Below, piece after piece: positions 26,916 through 35,405 of a stretch of DNA of 64,000 nucleotides; position 1 is the first letter of the stretch; each line of letters starts with the position of its first letter. Both the position numbers and the translations under genes were made by a program. The DNA comes from Sphingobacterium micropteri (GTDB lineage: Bacteria > Bacteroidota > Bacteroidia > Sphingobacteriales > Sphingobacteriaceae), in NCBI RefSeq assembly GCF_014692515.1, contig NZ_JACOIK010000019.1, forward strand, positions 1-64,000. The letters run 5' to 3'. Under the pieces are notes generated by a model that was given only the letters and a program-made list of their open reading frames with translations, had not been told where the DNA came from and searched no databases.

Positions 26916-28832
26916 ATGAAGAAAGGTATACATATTATACTGTGCTTATTACTGTTTGCGCAGGTTGGTTTTGGACAAGAAAAAGCGTTGTCTGAAAAAA
27001 TGGCCATTACCGCGATGGATTCGCTATATAAAGATGCCCGCTTTACAAACAAAGAGAAAGGCCCACAGTGGACGTATGATATGGGTGTTGTACTGGAAGG
27101 GATGGTAGACGTATGGCGGAATACAGGTGATAATATCTATTTTGATTATGTGCAGAGATGGATGGATCAGTTTGTAACCGAAGATGGCGATATCCGTAAT
27201 TATAGGCCAGAAGAGTATAATATAGATCACGTAAAAAATGGGCGGTCGTTGTTGTTCCTGTATAAGGTCACCGGAAAACCGAAATACCTAAAGGCTAGCG
27301 AAAAAGTCTATAATCAGCTTCTGACGCATCCCCGGACCAAGGAGGGAGGATTTTGGCATAAGAAACTATATCCTTATCAGATGTGGCTAGATGGCTTGTA
27401 TATGGCTCAACCATTCTATACGGAATATGCCGATTTGATGGGGATTGATAGTATATACGATGATGTCGTGAATCAGTTCACCTATATGGAGAATCATGCA
27501 CGTGATGAAAAGACCGGATTGTTATACCACGGTTGGGATGAGTCTCGTAACGAAAGATGGGCAAATCCAGAAACAGGTCTTTCCAAACATTTTTGGGCAC
27601 GTGGTATGGGATGGTACGCGATGGCTTTAGTCGATGTACTGGATTATTTTCCAACGGAACATCCGGGAAGGGAAAAGTTGATGCAAATCCTACACCGGAC
27701 ATTAACGGCTGTCGCGAAGTATCAAGATCCAAAGACATCGGTATGGTATGATATTGTGGATTTAGGTACTCGTGAGGGGAATTATGTCGAAGCTTCGGCA
27801 TCTAGCATGTTTGTATATGCTATGGCGAAAGCGGTGCGAAAAGGGTATGTTCCGAAGACGGATTTTCAAAAGCATATTGATAAAGGGTATGCGGGCTTGG
27901 TAAAACAATTTATCACCCCAGGTGGACCGGACCGAGTGAATATCAACCATGTGGTCACGGTTTCTGGCTTGGGGGGATCGAAAAACTATCGCGACGGTAG
28001 TTTTGAATATTATATGAGTGAACCCGTGAAACCAAACGACCCCAAAGGGGTAGGGCCATTTATTTCGGCGGCCTCGGAGGTAGAGTTTGCGCGGTCGGCA
28101 AAAAGCCAAAAGAAAGTTCATGTTACGTTAGATAATTATTATAATAACGAGTACAAGAAAGCACCGGACGGTCAAATGAAACCTTATCATTACCTTTGGG
28201 ACGGCCAGGATAACAATGGTTTCTTTTTATTAGGACGTATCTTTGAACAGTATGGAGGGGTTTTGAATACATTGCGGGAAGCGCCGACACAACAGAAATT
28301 GGTGAATAGTAATGTCTATATTATTGTAGATCCGGATACGGAAAAGGAAACGACAAGCCCTAATTTTATGAATGAGACCGAGGCGAATGAAATTGCCCAG
28401 TGGGTTCGTGGAGGAGGCGTGTTAGTTTTATTGGCAAATGATTCGGGAAATTGTGAAATAACAAAATTTAATACGCTGTCGCAGAAATTTGGTATTACGT
28501 TTAATGAGGATAACCGCAATATGGTGAAAGGAAGTAATTATGCGGACGGCGCGGTCGTTATCCCATCCAAAACAGGAATATTCAAAAAGACCCAAAAGAT
28601 TTATGTGAAAGAAATATCTACGATAAACGCGGTAAAACCAGCGAAACCGCTTGTGCAGGAACAGGGGGATATTATCATCGCGACCGCAAAATATGGTAAA
28701 GGAACGGTGTTCGCTATTGGCGATCCGTGGTTGTATAACGAATATGTAGACGGGCGTAAACTACCTGCAGAATACCAGAACTTTGATGCGGCGCACGAAT
28801 TGGTACAGTGGTTACTGAGAAAAGCTAAATAA
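26916..28832 (+). CDS. GH105 unsaturated glucuronyl/galacturonyl hydrolase with C-terminal DUF4350-like domain
   Basis: Removes the 4,5-unsaturated uronate from the non-reducing end of lyase products. The (alpha/alpha)6 barrel spans about 25-390, with catalytic Asp159 in YQMWLDGLYM (YteR Asp143 equivalent), NGRSLLFLY and GVGPFISAASE at its end. A signal peptide (cut after GFGQ) places it in the periplasm, unlike cytosolic YteR. Residues about 395-638 are an extra module with a class I amidotransferase-like fold pattern (VYIIVDPDTEKE, GGGVLVLLANDSGN, GKGTVFAIGDPWLYNE), about 240 residues beyond the family's usual 370-400. It lies 19 bases after GH28 and 7 before PL10. Confidence 0.9.
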   Translation: MKKGIHIILCLLLFAQVGFGQEKALSEKMAITAMDSLYKDARFTNKEKGPQWTYDMGVVLEGMVDVWRNTGDNIYFDYVQRWMDQFVTEDGDIRNYRPEEYNIDHVKNGRSLLFLYKVTGKPKYLKASEKVYNQLLTHPRTKEGGFWHKKLYPYQMWLDGLYMAQPFYTEYADLMGIDSIYDDVVNQFTYMENHARDEKTGLLYHGWDESRNERWANPETGLSKHFWARGMGWYAMALVDVLDYFPTEHPGREKLMQILHRTLTAVAKYQDPKTSVWYDIVDLGTREGNYVEASASSMFVYAMAKAVRKGYVPKTDFQKHIDKGYAGLVKQFITPGGPDRVNINHVVTVSGLGGSKNYRDGSFEYYMSEPVKPNDPKGVGPFISAASEVEFARSAKSQKKVHVTLDNYYNNEYKKAPDGQMKPYHYLWDGQDNNGFFLLGRIFEQYGGVLNTLREAPTQQKLVNSNVYIIVDPDTEKETTSPNFMNETEANEIAQWVRGGGVLVLLANDSGNCEITKFNTLSQKFGITFNEDNRNMVKGSNYADGAVVIPSKTGIFKKTQKIYVKEISTINAVKPAKPLVQEQGDIIIATAKYGKGTVFAIGDPWLYNEYVDGRKLPAEYQNFDAAHELVQWLLRKAK

Positions 28833-28839
28833 GGAAAAA

Positions 28840-29877
28840 ATGGAATGTACTAGATTTTCCATATTGTTTTGTTGTTTGTTCGGATTATCTTTTTTGGCTT
28901 TCGCGCAAGAAAAGGATAGCTTAGCAGAGAAGGTGCTCGTATACCAGCTCCCGAATGGTGCATGGGGAAAACAATTGGTGGATAAAAAAGCGGTTAACTA
29001 TGCTTTGCCGCTAACAAAAGAGTTGCTTCAGAAAATCAAAGCGACGGACGAAAAACACGCCACGATAGACAATGGTGCAACAACGCGAGAAATTAACATC
29101 TTGGTAGATGCCTATACCAAAACACAGCGTGTGGATTATCTAAACGCGGCTCGTCGAGGAATAGAATACCTGTTGGAAGCACAATATGAAAATGGTGGTT
29201 TTCCACAATACTATCCGAATAAATCCCTCTATCGGGCACAAATCACGTACAACGATAACGCGATGATCAACGTGTTGACGGTATTGGATAATCTGGCGAA
29301 AGAAACAGCGGGTTTTGCGGCATTTGCGGACGATCGACTAAAAGAACAGGCGGCGGATGCGGTGGCAAGAGGTGTAGATTGCATATTGAAAACCCAAATT
29401 GTACAAGACGATTCCTTGACTATCTGGGCGGCACAATATAATGAAAAAACGCTTCAACCCGAACAAGCTAGAGCGTTTGAGCCTGTTTCGTTAAGTACAT
29501 CAGAATCGGTCAATATTGTGCGTTTTTTGATGAAACAGCCTGTAACGCCGGCGATAGAAACGGCCATAGAATCTGCTATTCGTTGGTTTGAGGTACATGA
29601 TCTGGAGGGTTATCGTTTTGATAAAACGAAAGATCCGAAAACGGGGAAAACCGTTCGTGACCTGATACCCGATAGCACTTCGGTAATATGGTCGAGGTTC
29701 TATGATATCGCAAATAATAAGCCGCTATTTGGCGATCGGGATAATAGCGTGACCTACGATTTTTCGGAAATATCAACGGAACGAAAAAATGGGTATGCCT
29801 GGTTTGGTAACTGGCCTGCCAAGTTATTGGAAAAAGAGTACCCCAAGTGGAAAAAAAATAAAGAGAAAAAAAAGTAA
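28840..29877 (+). CDS. PL10 pectate lyase
   Basis: A 345-residue polysaccharide lyase family 10 protein with a type I signal peptide (cut after LAFAQ, residue 23), so periplasmic. Family signatures are all visible: TIDNGATTREI, GGFPQYYP, ITYNDNAM, IWAAQYN, EPVSLSTSES and FGDRDNSVTYD. It acts on polygalacturonate oligomers by beta-elimination in an alpha/alpha toroid, mechanistically convergent with PL1. A Lys-rich tail (WKKNKEKKK) ends the protein. Its stop is 4 bases before the uxaB ATG, linking periplasmic depolymerisation and cytosolic metabolism in one transcript. Confidence 0.92.
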   Translation: MECTRFSILFCCLFGLSFLAFAQEKDSLAEKVLVYQLPNGAWGKQLVDKKAVNYALPLTKELLQKIKATDEKHATIDNGATTREINILVDAYTKTQRVDYLNAARRGIEYLLEAQYENGGFPQYYPNKSLYRAQITYNDNAMINVLTVLDNLAKETAGFAAFADDRLKEQAADAVARGVDCILKTQIVQDDSLTIWAAQYNEKTLQPEQARAFEPVSLSTSESVNIVRFLMKQPVTPAIETAIESAIRWFEVHDLEGYRFDKTKDPKTGKTVRDLIPDSTSVIWSRFYDIANNKPLFGDRDNSVTYDFSEISTERKNGYAWFGNWPAKLLEKEYPKWKKNKEKKK

Positions 29878-29881
29878 AAGC

Positions 29882-31381
29882 ATGTTACTTTCAAGAGAGA
29901 ATATAGAAAAAATAGATGTAAGCAAGGTTGAGTTACCACAAGGTAGCTCCTTTGAATTGCCAGAACGCGTATTACAGTTTGGCACAGGTGTATTGTTGAG
30001 AGGGTTACCCGATTACTTTGTGGATAAAGCAAATAAAGCAGGTGTATTTAATGGTCGTGTTTTAGTCGTTAAATCGACTTCGTCATCGGGAACAGATGAA
30101 TTTGCAGAGCAGCAGGGGTTATATACCTTGTGCATAAAAGGAATAGAAGAAGGACAGGAAGTGGTGAGGTACAGCATCAATAACGCTATTTCGCGGGTAC
30201 TGTCTGCTTCGAAAGATTGGGAAGCGATTTTGGAGGCCGCACGCAATCCTGATATGCAGGTCGTATTCTCGAATACGACCGAAGTAGGGATCGTGCTGAG
30301 TAACGATAAGATAGCGGATAATCCACCCGCGTCGTTTCCGGGAAAATTGCTGGCCTTCCTCTATGAGCGCTATCGCCACTTCAATGGTGATGTCGCAAAA
30401 GGGCTGGTTATATTACCAACGGAATTAATTTCTGATAACGCGACAAAACTGAAGAAAATCTTACACAGTCTAGCGGCTCAAAATAACTTGGGAAAAGATT
30501 TCTCGACATGGTTGGACGAAGCAAATGATTTTTGTAACACCTTGGTAGATCGTATTGTACCTGGCCGTTTGCCCAAAGAAGAACAACAACAAACAGAACA
30601 GGAGCTAGGATACCAAGATCAACTGATGATTATGGCAGAGCCCTTCCGTTTATGGGCCATCGAAACCAATTCGCAGCGGGTAAAACAAATCCTTTCTTTT
30701 GCAGAAGTGGACAGCGGTGTCGTGCTTGTTCCGTCTATCGATAAATTTAAGGAAATCAAATTACGTTTGCTTAATGGAACACATACATTGAGTTGTGCAG
30801 CAGCTTTGTGGAGCGGCTTTATCACGGTCAAAGAAGCCATGCAAAACGACTCCTTTAGTGTCTTTGTAAAGGGGCTAATGAAAAATGAAATCAGTAAAGC
30901 TATTGTAGATCAACATATTGAAACACAAGACGCCGAAGATTTTTCCAACCGTGTAATTGATCGGTTTAGCAACCCGTTCTTAGAACATCGGTGGGAAAGT
31001 ATAGCCTTAAACTACACGTCCAAAATGAACATGCGAAACATTGCGCTGTTGGAGAAATGGTATAAAAAGAACTTAGTTCCCCCGCCACATATGGCATTAG
31101 GTTTTGCAGCCTATATCAAATTTATGAATACGAAAGAGCAAAACGGGCAATATGTACAGCAAATAGGTGGACAAGAGATCGCATTGCAAGATGAATTCGC
31201 GCCTGTGCTATTCGATTATTGGAAGAACCCGCAGACGGTCGTACACAATGTATTGCACGATGATAGCTTATGGGGAAAAGATTTGACGACGTATCCCGAG
31301 TTTGAATCGGCGGTGAAGCAATATTTGGATGAAATAAACGCAAATGGCGTATTAAAAACAATTGAAACCTGCATGGACTAA
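29882..31381 (+). CDS. uxaB: Tagaturonate reductase (altronate oxidoreductase)
   Basis: Reduces D-tagaturonate to D-altronate with NADH, the second step of galacturonate breakdown in the cytosol. The 499-residue protein starts at the ATG 29882 (MLLSREN); the frame is open further upstream through the PL10 tail but that is not homologous. The N-terminal Rossmann motif LQFGTGVLLRG (31-41) and the polyol-dehydrogenase active-site segment LNGTHTLSC (Asn298, His301) identify the long-chain mannitol dehydrogenase/UxaB family. It is 4 bases after the PL10 gene. If the LgoD-like enzyme makes tagaturonate, it feeds in here. Confidence 0.93.
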   Translation: MLLSRENIEKIDVSKVELPQGSSFELPERVLQFGTGVLLRGLPDYFVDKANKAGVFNGRVLVVKSTSSSGTDEFAEQQGLYTLCIKGIEEGQEVVRYSINNAISRVLSASKDWEAILEAARNPDMQVVFSNTTEVGIVLSNDKIADNPPASFPGKLLAFLYERYRHFNGDVAKGLVILPTELISDNATKLKKILHSLAAQNNLGKDFSTWLDEANDFCNTLVDRIVPGRLPKEEQQQTEQELGYQDQLMIMAEPFRLWAIETNSQRVKQILSFAEVDSGVVLVPSIDKFKEIKLRLLNGTHTLSCAAALWSGFITVKEAMQNDSFSVFVKGLMKNEISKAIVDQHIETQDAEDFSNRVIDRFSNPFLEHRWESIALNYTSKMNMRNIALLEKWYKKNLVPPPHMALGFAAYIKFMNTKEQNGQYVQQIGGQEIALQDEFAPVLFDYWKNPQTVVHNVLHDDSLWGKDLTTYPEFESAVKQYLDEINANGVLKTIETCMD

Positions 31382-31394
31382 ACAGGTCCATGCA
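31370..31394 (+). other. Hairpin spanning the uxaB stop codon
   Basis: The arms TGCATGGAC and GTCCATGCA form a 9-bp stem with a 7-base loop that contains the uxaB stop codon. No U-run follows, so it is not a standard terminator; a role in transcript stability or processing between uxaB and uxaA is possible. Confidence 0.5.
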
Positions 31395-31445
31395 AGCTTC
31401 ATTGCCTTAAAGAGAAAAATTATTAAATGAAAATTTAAATGCAGA

Positions 31446-33092
31446 ATGGCAAGTAGAATATTAAGAATCCATCCTAAGGATAATGTGTTGGTGGCATTGC
31501 AGAATCTGTCAAAAGGGGAGCAAATTGAATTTAATGGTGTTGTTTATACCTTACAGGAAGATGTGCCGGCGAAGCATAAGTTTTTTATGCAGGAAATGCA
31601 GCAAGGGGATGAGATATACATGTATGGGGTATTGGTAGGGAAAACACAATATACAGTACCACAGGGTGGAATCATGAATACCGATAACACCAAGCATGCG
31701 GCAGATCCTTATACGTTTAGACCTTATGAGTACGCTTGGGAGGCTCCGGATGTTTCCCGTTTTGCGGGGAGAACGTTTAATGGCTATGTGCGGGAGGATG
31801 GTAGAGTAGGCACGGCCAATTATTGGTTGTTTGTGCCAACGGTATTCTGTGAAAATAGAAACCTGGATGTTATTAAGGAAGCGCTTCACAACGAACTAGG
31901 ATATTCCGTGACCGGAAAATACCGTGCTTTCACCCACGAACTGTTGGCTGCGTATGAAGCCGGACAGGACATCAGTACGTTGTCATCTGAACAGCTAAGC
32001 GTTGTCTCTCATACGAAGAACCGTGTATTTAAGAATGTAGATGGTATTAAATTCTTAAATCATCAGGGAGGATGTGGCGGTATCCGGCAGGATGCGGCAG
32101 TTTTAGGGAAACTATTGGCCGCTTATGCCGACCATCCTAATGTAGCAGGTGTCACGGTATTAAGTCTCGGTTGTCAGAATCTGCAACTGAACGATTTATT
32201 GGCGGATATAAAAGAGCGAAATCCGAATTTTAAAAAGCCGATTCACGTTTTTGAGCAACAGCAGTCGAAAAGCGAAGAACAGCTTATTAAAGAAGCGATA
32301 CAAAAGACATTTACAGGGCTTATAGAAATTAACAAGCTGGAACGGCAACCTGCCCCATTGAGCAAATTGACCTTGGGGGTGAAATGTGGCGGTAGCGACG
32401 GTTTTAGTGGGATATCGGCAAATCCAGCCGTTGGGTATACTTCTGATTTACTGGTTGCTTTGGGCGGTAAAGTGCTGTTGGCAGAGTTTCCAGAATTGTG
32501 TGGTGCCGAACAAAATCTAATCGACAGGACGATAGAACCCGACGCAGCTCATAAATTTATTAGATTGATGGGCGCGTACAGCCAAGCGGCAGAAAACGTG
32601 GGTTCGGGATTTCACATGAATCCATCTCCGGGAAATATTCGGGACGGACTGATTACAGATGCGATAAAGAGTACTGGAGCGGCAAAAAAAGGAGGGACGT
32701 CTCCGGTAGTTGACGTATTAGATTACACAGAGGAAGCCACAAAAGCTGGGTTAAATCTCGTATGTACTCCCGGAAACGATGTGGAAGCAACCACCGGCAA
32801 AACGGCTTCCGGCGCTACGTTAATTTTGTTTACAACCGGATTAGGTACGCCGACCGGTAATCCTATTTGTCCTGTTATTAAGGTAGCAACTAACAATGCG
32901 TTGGCGCAACGGATGGCCGATATAATTGATATCAACACCGGATCAATCATTGACGGGGACAAAACCATTGAGCAAATGGGGGAAGATATTCTAGAGTATT
33001 GTATCAAAGCAGCCAGTGGCGAAATTATACCAAAAGCAGTTCAATTAAATCAAGACGACTTTATCCCTTGGAAAAGAGGCGTTAGTTTATAA
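31446..33092 (+). CDS. uxaA: Altronate dehydratase
   Basis: Converts D-altronate to 2-keto-3-deoxygluconate (KDG). The 548-residue protein has the N-terminal SAF-like domain (about 10-90) and the larger UxaA catalytic region from about 110, with NHQGGCGG (205-212, Cys210), the metal-site segment GVKCGGSDGFSGISANPAVG and C-terminal GLGTPTGNPICPVIK. Length is typical. It lies 64 bases after uxaB, behind the hairpin, and 7 bases before uxaC, so it belongs to the same operon. Confidence 0.94.
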   Translation: MASRILRIHPKDNVLVALQNLSKGEQIEFNGVVYTLQEDVPAKHKFFMQEMQQGDEIYMYGVLVGKTQYTVPQGGIMNTDNTKHAADPYTFRPYEYAWEAPDVSRFAGRTFNGYVREDGRVGTANYWLFVPTVFCENRNLDVIKEALHNELGYSVTGKYRAFTHELLAAYEAGQDISTLSSEQLSVVSHTKNRVFKNVDGIKFLNHQGGCGGIRQDAAVLGKLLAAYADHPNVAGVTVLSLGCQNLQLNDLLADIKERNPNFKKPIHVFEQQQSKSEEQLIKEAIQKTFTGLIEINKLERQPAPLSKLTLGVKCGGSDGFSGISANPAVGYTSDLLVALGGKVLLAEFPELCGAEQNLIDRTIEPDAAHKFIRLMGAYSQAAENVGSGFHMNPSPGNIRDGLITDAIKSTGAAKKGGTSPVVDVLDYTEEATKAGLNLVCTPGNDVEATTGKTASGATLILFTTGLGTPTGNPICPVIKVATNNALAQRMADIIDINTGSIIDGDKTIEQMGEDILEYCIKAASGEIIPKAVQLNQDDFIPWKRGVSL

Positions 33093-33099
33093 AACCATC

Positions 33100-34506
33100 A
33101 TGATCATGAAAACATTTTTAGACGACAATTTTTTATTAAATAGCAAAACAGCGGAAACATTATATCATCAGTTTTCCAAGAGTTTACCGATTATCGATTA
33201 TCATAACCACTTGATACCAGAGCAAATTGTAAACGATACGCAATTTGAAAACATCAGTCAAGTATGGTTGAATGGTGACCATTATAAATGGCGTGCTATG
33301 CGTGCCAACGGTGTGAATGAAAAATATATTACCGGGGACGCCTCTGACAAAGATAAGTTTCTGAAATGGGCTGAAACCGTTCCATATACGTTGCGTAATC
33401 CGTTATATCATTGGACGCATTTAGAACTCCAGCGTTATTTTGGCATCAAGGATTTGTTGTCACCTAAAACGGCAGAGAAAATTTATGAAGAGACAGCCGC
33501 TAAATTGGCTGAGCCTGGTTATTCTGTTCGGGGATTGTTGGAGATGATGAATGTGGAGGTTGTGTGTACCACGGATGATCCCATAGATTCCTTGAATTTT
33601 CACCAGCAATTTGCACAAGAACAGGAGAGCTTTAAGATGCTTCCGGCGTTTCGTCCGGACAAAGCTATGAACAGCGATGATGTGGAAGCACTGAATGCTT
33701 ATATTGATCAAGTAGAGGCGGTAACCAATACATCTATCGGGAGTTTTTCGGCCTATTTGGATGCGTTGAAAGCGAGACATGATTTCTTTGCTGAAAACGG
33801 TTGTTCCGTATCCGACCACGGATTGGAGCAGATTTATGCCGAAGATTATACAGATCAGGAAATTAGCGCTATTTTCGAAAAAATAAGAGCAAATCAGACG
33901 CTAACACATAGCGAAAATTTGAAATTTAAATCAGCTATGTTGGTGCAGTTTGCCGAATGGGATCACGAAAAAGGTTGGGTTCAACAGTATCATTTAGGCG
34001 CGTTGCGTAACAATAACGCACGTATGCTACGTGTAAATGGGCCGGATACCGGTTGGGATTCTATTGGTGATTTTAGCCAGGCGAGAGCGCTTTCCAAATT
34101 CCTCAATAGATTGGATAACGAGGATAGATTGACGAAAACCATTTTATATAACCTTAATCCGGCCGATAATGAATTGATCGCGACGATGATTGGGAATTTT
34201 AACGACGGATCTATCAAAGGAAAAATTCAGTTTGGATCGGCGTGGTGGTTCCTCGACCAAAAAGACGGTATGACCAAACAGCTAAATGCTCTATCGAACA
34301 TGGGGTTACTGAGCCGCTTAGTAGGTATGTTGACAGATTCTCGTAGCTTCCTGTCGTTTCCAAGACACGAATATTTCAGACGATTAGTATGTGATATCTT
34401 TGGAGAAGATGTAGAAAAGGGAGAGTTGCCGAATGATGTCGAATGGATTGGCAAAATTGTAAGCGATATCAGTTATCATAACGCGAAAGAATACTTTAAT
34501 TTCTAG
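33100..34506 (+). CDS. uxaC: Uronate isomerase
   Basis: Isomerises D-galacturonate to D-tagaturonate (and glucuronate to fructuronate), the first cytosolic step. The 468-residue amidohydrolase-superfamily enzyme shows the metal ligands in DYHNHLIP (His35, His37), and the UxaC signatures QYHLGALRNNN and DSRSFLSFPRHEYFRR near the C-terminus. A second in-frame ATG lies 6 bases after the first. It is 7 bases after uxaA. Gene order uxaB-uxaA-uxaC is common in Bacteroidota. Confidence 0.95.
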   Translation: MIMKTFLDDNFLLNSKTAETLYHQFSKSLPIIDYHNHLIPEQIVNDTQFENISQVWLNGDHYKWRAMRANGVNEKYITGDASDKDKFLKWAETVPYTLRNPLYHWTHLELQRYFGIKDLLSPKTAEKIYEETAAKLAEPGYSVRGLLEMMNVEVVCTTDDPIDSLNFHQQFAQEQESFKMLPAFRPDKAMNSDDVEALNAYIDQVEAVTNTSIGSFSAYLDALKARHDFFAENGCSVSDHGLEQIYAEDYTDQEISAIFEKIRANQTLTHSENLKFKSAMLVQFAEWDHEKGWVQQYHLGALRNNNARMLRVNGPDTGWDSIGDFSQARALSKFLNRLDNEDRLTKTILYNLNPADNELIATMIGNFNDGSIKGKIQFGSAWWFLDQKDGMTKQLNALSNMGLLSRLVGMLTDSRSFLSFPRHEYFRRLVCDIFGEDVEKGELPNDVEWIGKIVSDISYHNAKEYFNF

Positions 34507-34516
34507 TTGAGAGACG

Positions 34517-34538
34517 AGGATTTCGGTAACGAAATCCT
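34517..34538 (+). other. GTAA-tetraloop hairpin after uxaC
   Basis: A perfect 9-bp stem (AGGATTTCG with CGAAATCCT) closed by GTAA, 11 bases past the uxaC stop. No T-run follows, so termination would be partial at best. The 129 bases between it and kdgA could hold a second promoter. It includes CGGTAACGA, the core of the LacI half-site, but the geometry differs from the palindromic operators. Confidence 0.55.
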
Positions 34539-34667
34539 TGTAGTAATCATTTTATGGATTTCTGCGTTCAAATGGCTATCTTTCCGAAATATTCTAATGA
34601 CACCTAAACCGGTCAGCAAAAAGATGTAAGGGAAGATCTTTAAAACAGAATAAAAATATACATTATA

Positions 34668-35327
34668 ATGAGTAAGAAAAAAGAAGTTTTAGACGCGATT
34701 TTGAAACAAGGGATGCTGCCTTTGTTTTTCCACACTGATGTGCAAGAAAGTATTGATATCGTAAAGACATTATATGCCTCGGGGATTCGTGTTTTCGAAT
34801 TTACAAATCGCGGGGACGAGGCAAAAAAGGTTTTCAAAGCACTCATAGATGCACGAAATATAGAGATGCCCGAGCTTCAACTTGGTATCGGTACGATCAA
34901 AACGATGAGCGAAGCCGAAAAATTTATCAGCCTAGGAGCAGATTTTATCGTTGCTCCCATCGTCACGCCTAGTGTAGGAGATTTAGTACATAGCCATGAC
35001 TTGCTTTGGATTCCGGGTTGCATGACCCCTAACGAAATCGCGTTAGCACAACAAAATAAAGCTGCTTTAATTAAACTTTTTCCGGCAAATGTACTGGGGC
35101 CAGGATTTTTGTCTGCTATTAAGGAATTATTTAAAGGGCAGTTGTTTATACCTACTGGCGGAGTAGATCTGGAGATAGAAAATTTAAAATCTTGGTTTAA
35201 GGCGGGTGTTTGTGCCGTGGGAATGGGCAGTAAATTGATCAACCCTAAACAGGTAGACGGTTTGGCAGAAAAGACACAACAAGCATTACAACTTGTCGCA
35301 CAGGCCAGAGCGGAAAGTGAGCGATAA
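34668..35327 (+). CDS. eda: KDPG aldolase (bifunctional Eda type)
   Basis: Cleaves 2-keto-3-deoxy-6-phosphogluconate to pyruvate and glyceraldehyde 3-phosphate, the last step of hexuronate catabolism. The 219-residue class I aldolase has the Schiff-base Lys136 (LIKLFPA), the proton-transfer Glu44 (VFEFTNR) and the phosphate-binding PTGGV segment. It lies 161 bases after uxaC and 78 before exuT. KDG kinase, needed to make its substrate, is not in the window and must be encoded elsewhere. Confidence 0.93.
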   Translation: MSKKKEVLDAILKQGMLPLFFHTDVQESIDIVKTLYASGIRVFEFTNRGDEAKKVFKALIDARNIEMPELQLGIGTIKTMSEAEKFISLGADFIVAPIVTPSVGDLVHSHDLLWIPGCMTPNEIALAQQNKAALIKLFPANVLGPGFLSAIKELFKGQLFIPTGGVDLEIENLKSWFKAGVCAVGMGSKLINPKQVDGLAEKTQQALQLVAQARAESER

Positions 35328-35405
35328 ATTTATAGGGAATCACTGATTAAGAATACGAAAAGCAAATTACGAGAAACGAAAAATAAAAAACAAAAAGCTA
35401 TACCA

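Noticed and set aside
29789..29881. Long version of the uxaB protein starting inside PL10.
   Set aside because: The extra 31 residues are a Lys-rich out-of-frame reading of the PL10 tail and the family homology begins at the ATG 29882.
31370..31394. Rho-independent terminator at the end of uxaB.
   Set aside because: The stem is good but no T-run follows, and uxaA/uxaC continue in the same direction.
34517..34538. A fourth LacI operator after uxaC, because it contains CGGTAACGA.
   Set aside because: The palindrome is centred on GTAA and its arms (AGGATTTCG) do not match the operator arms, so it is better explained as an RNA hairpin.
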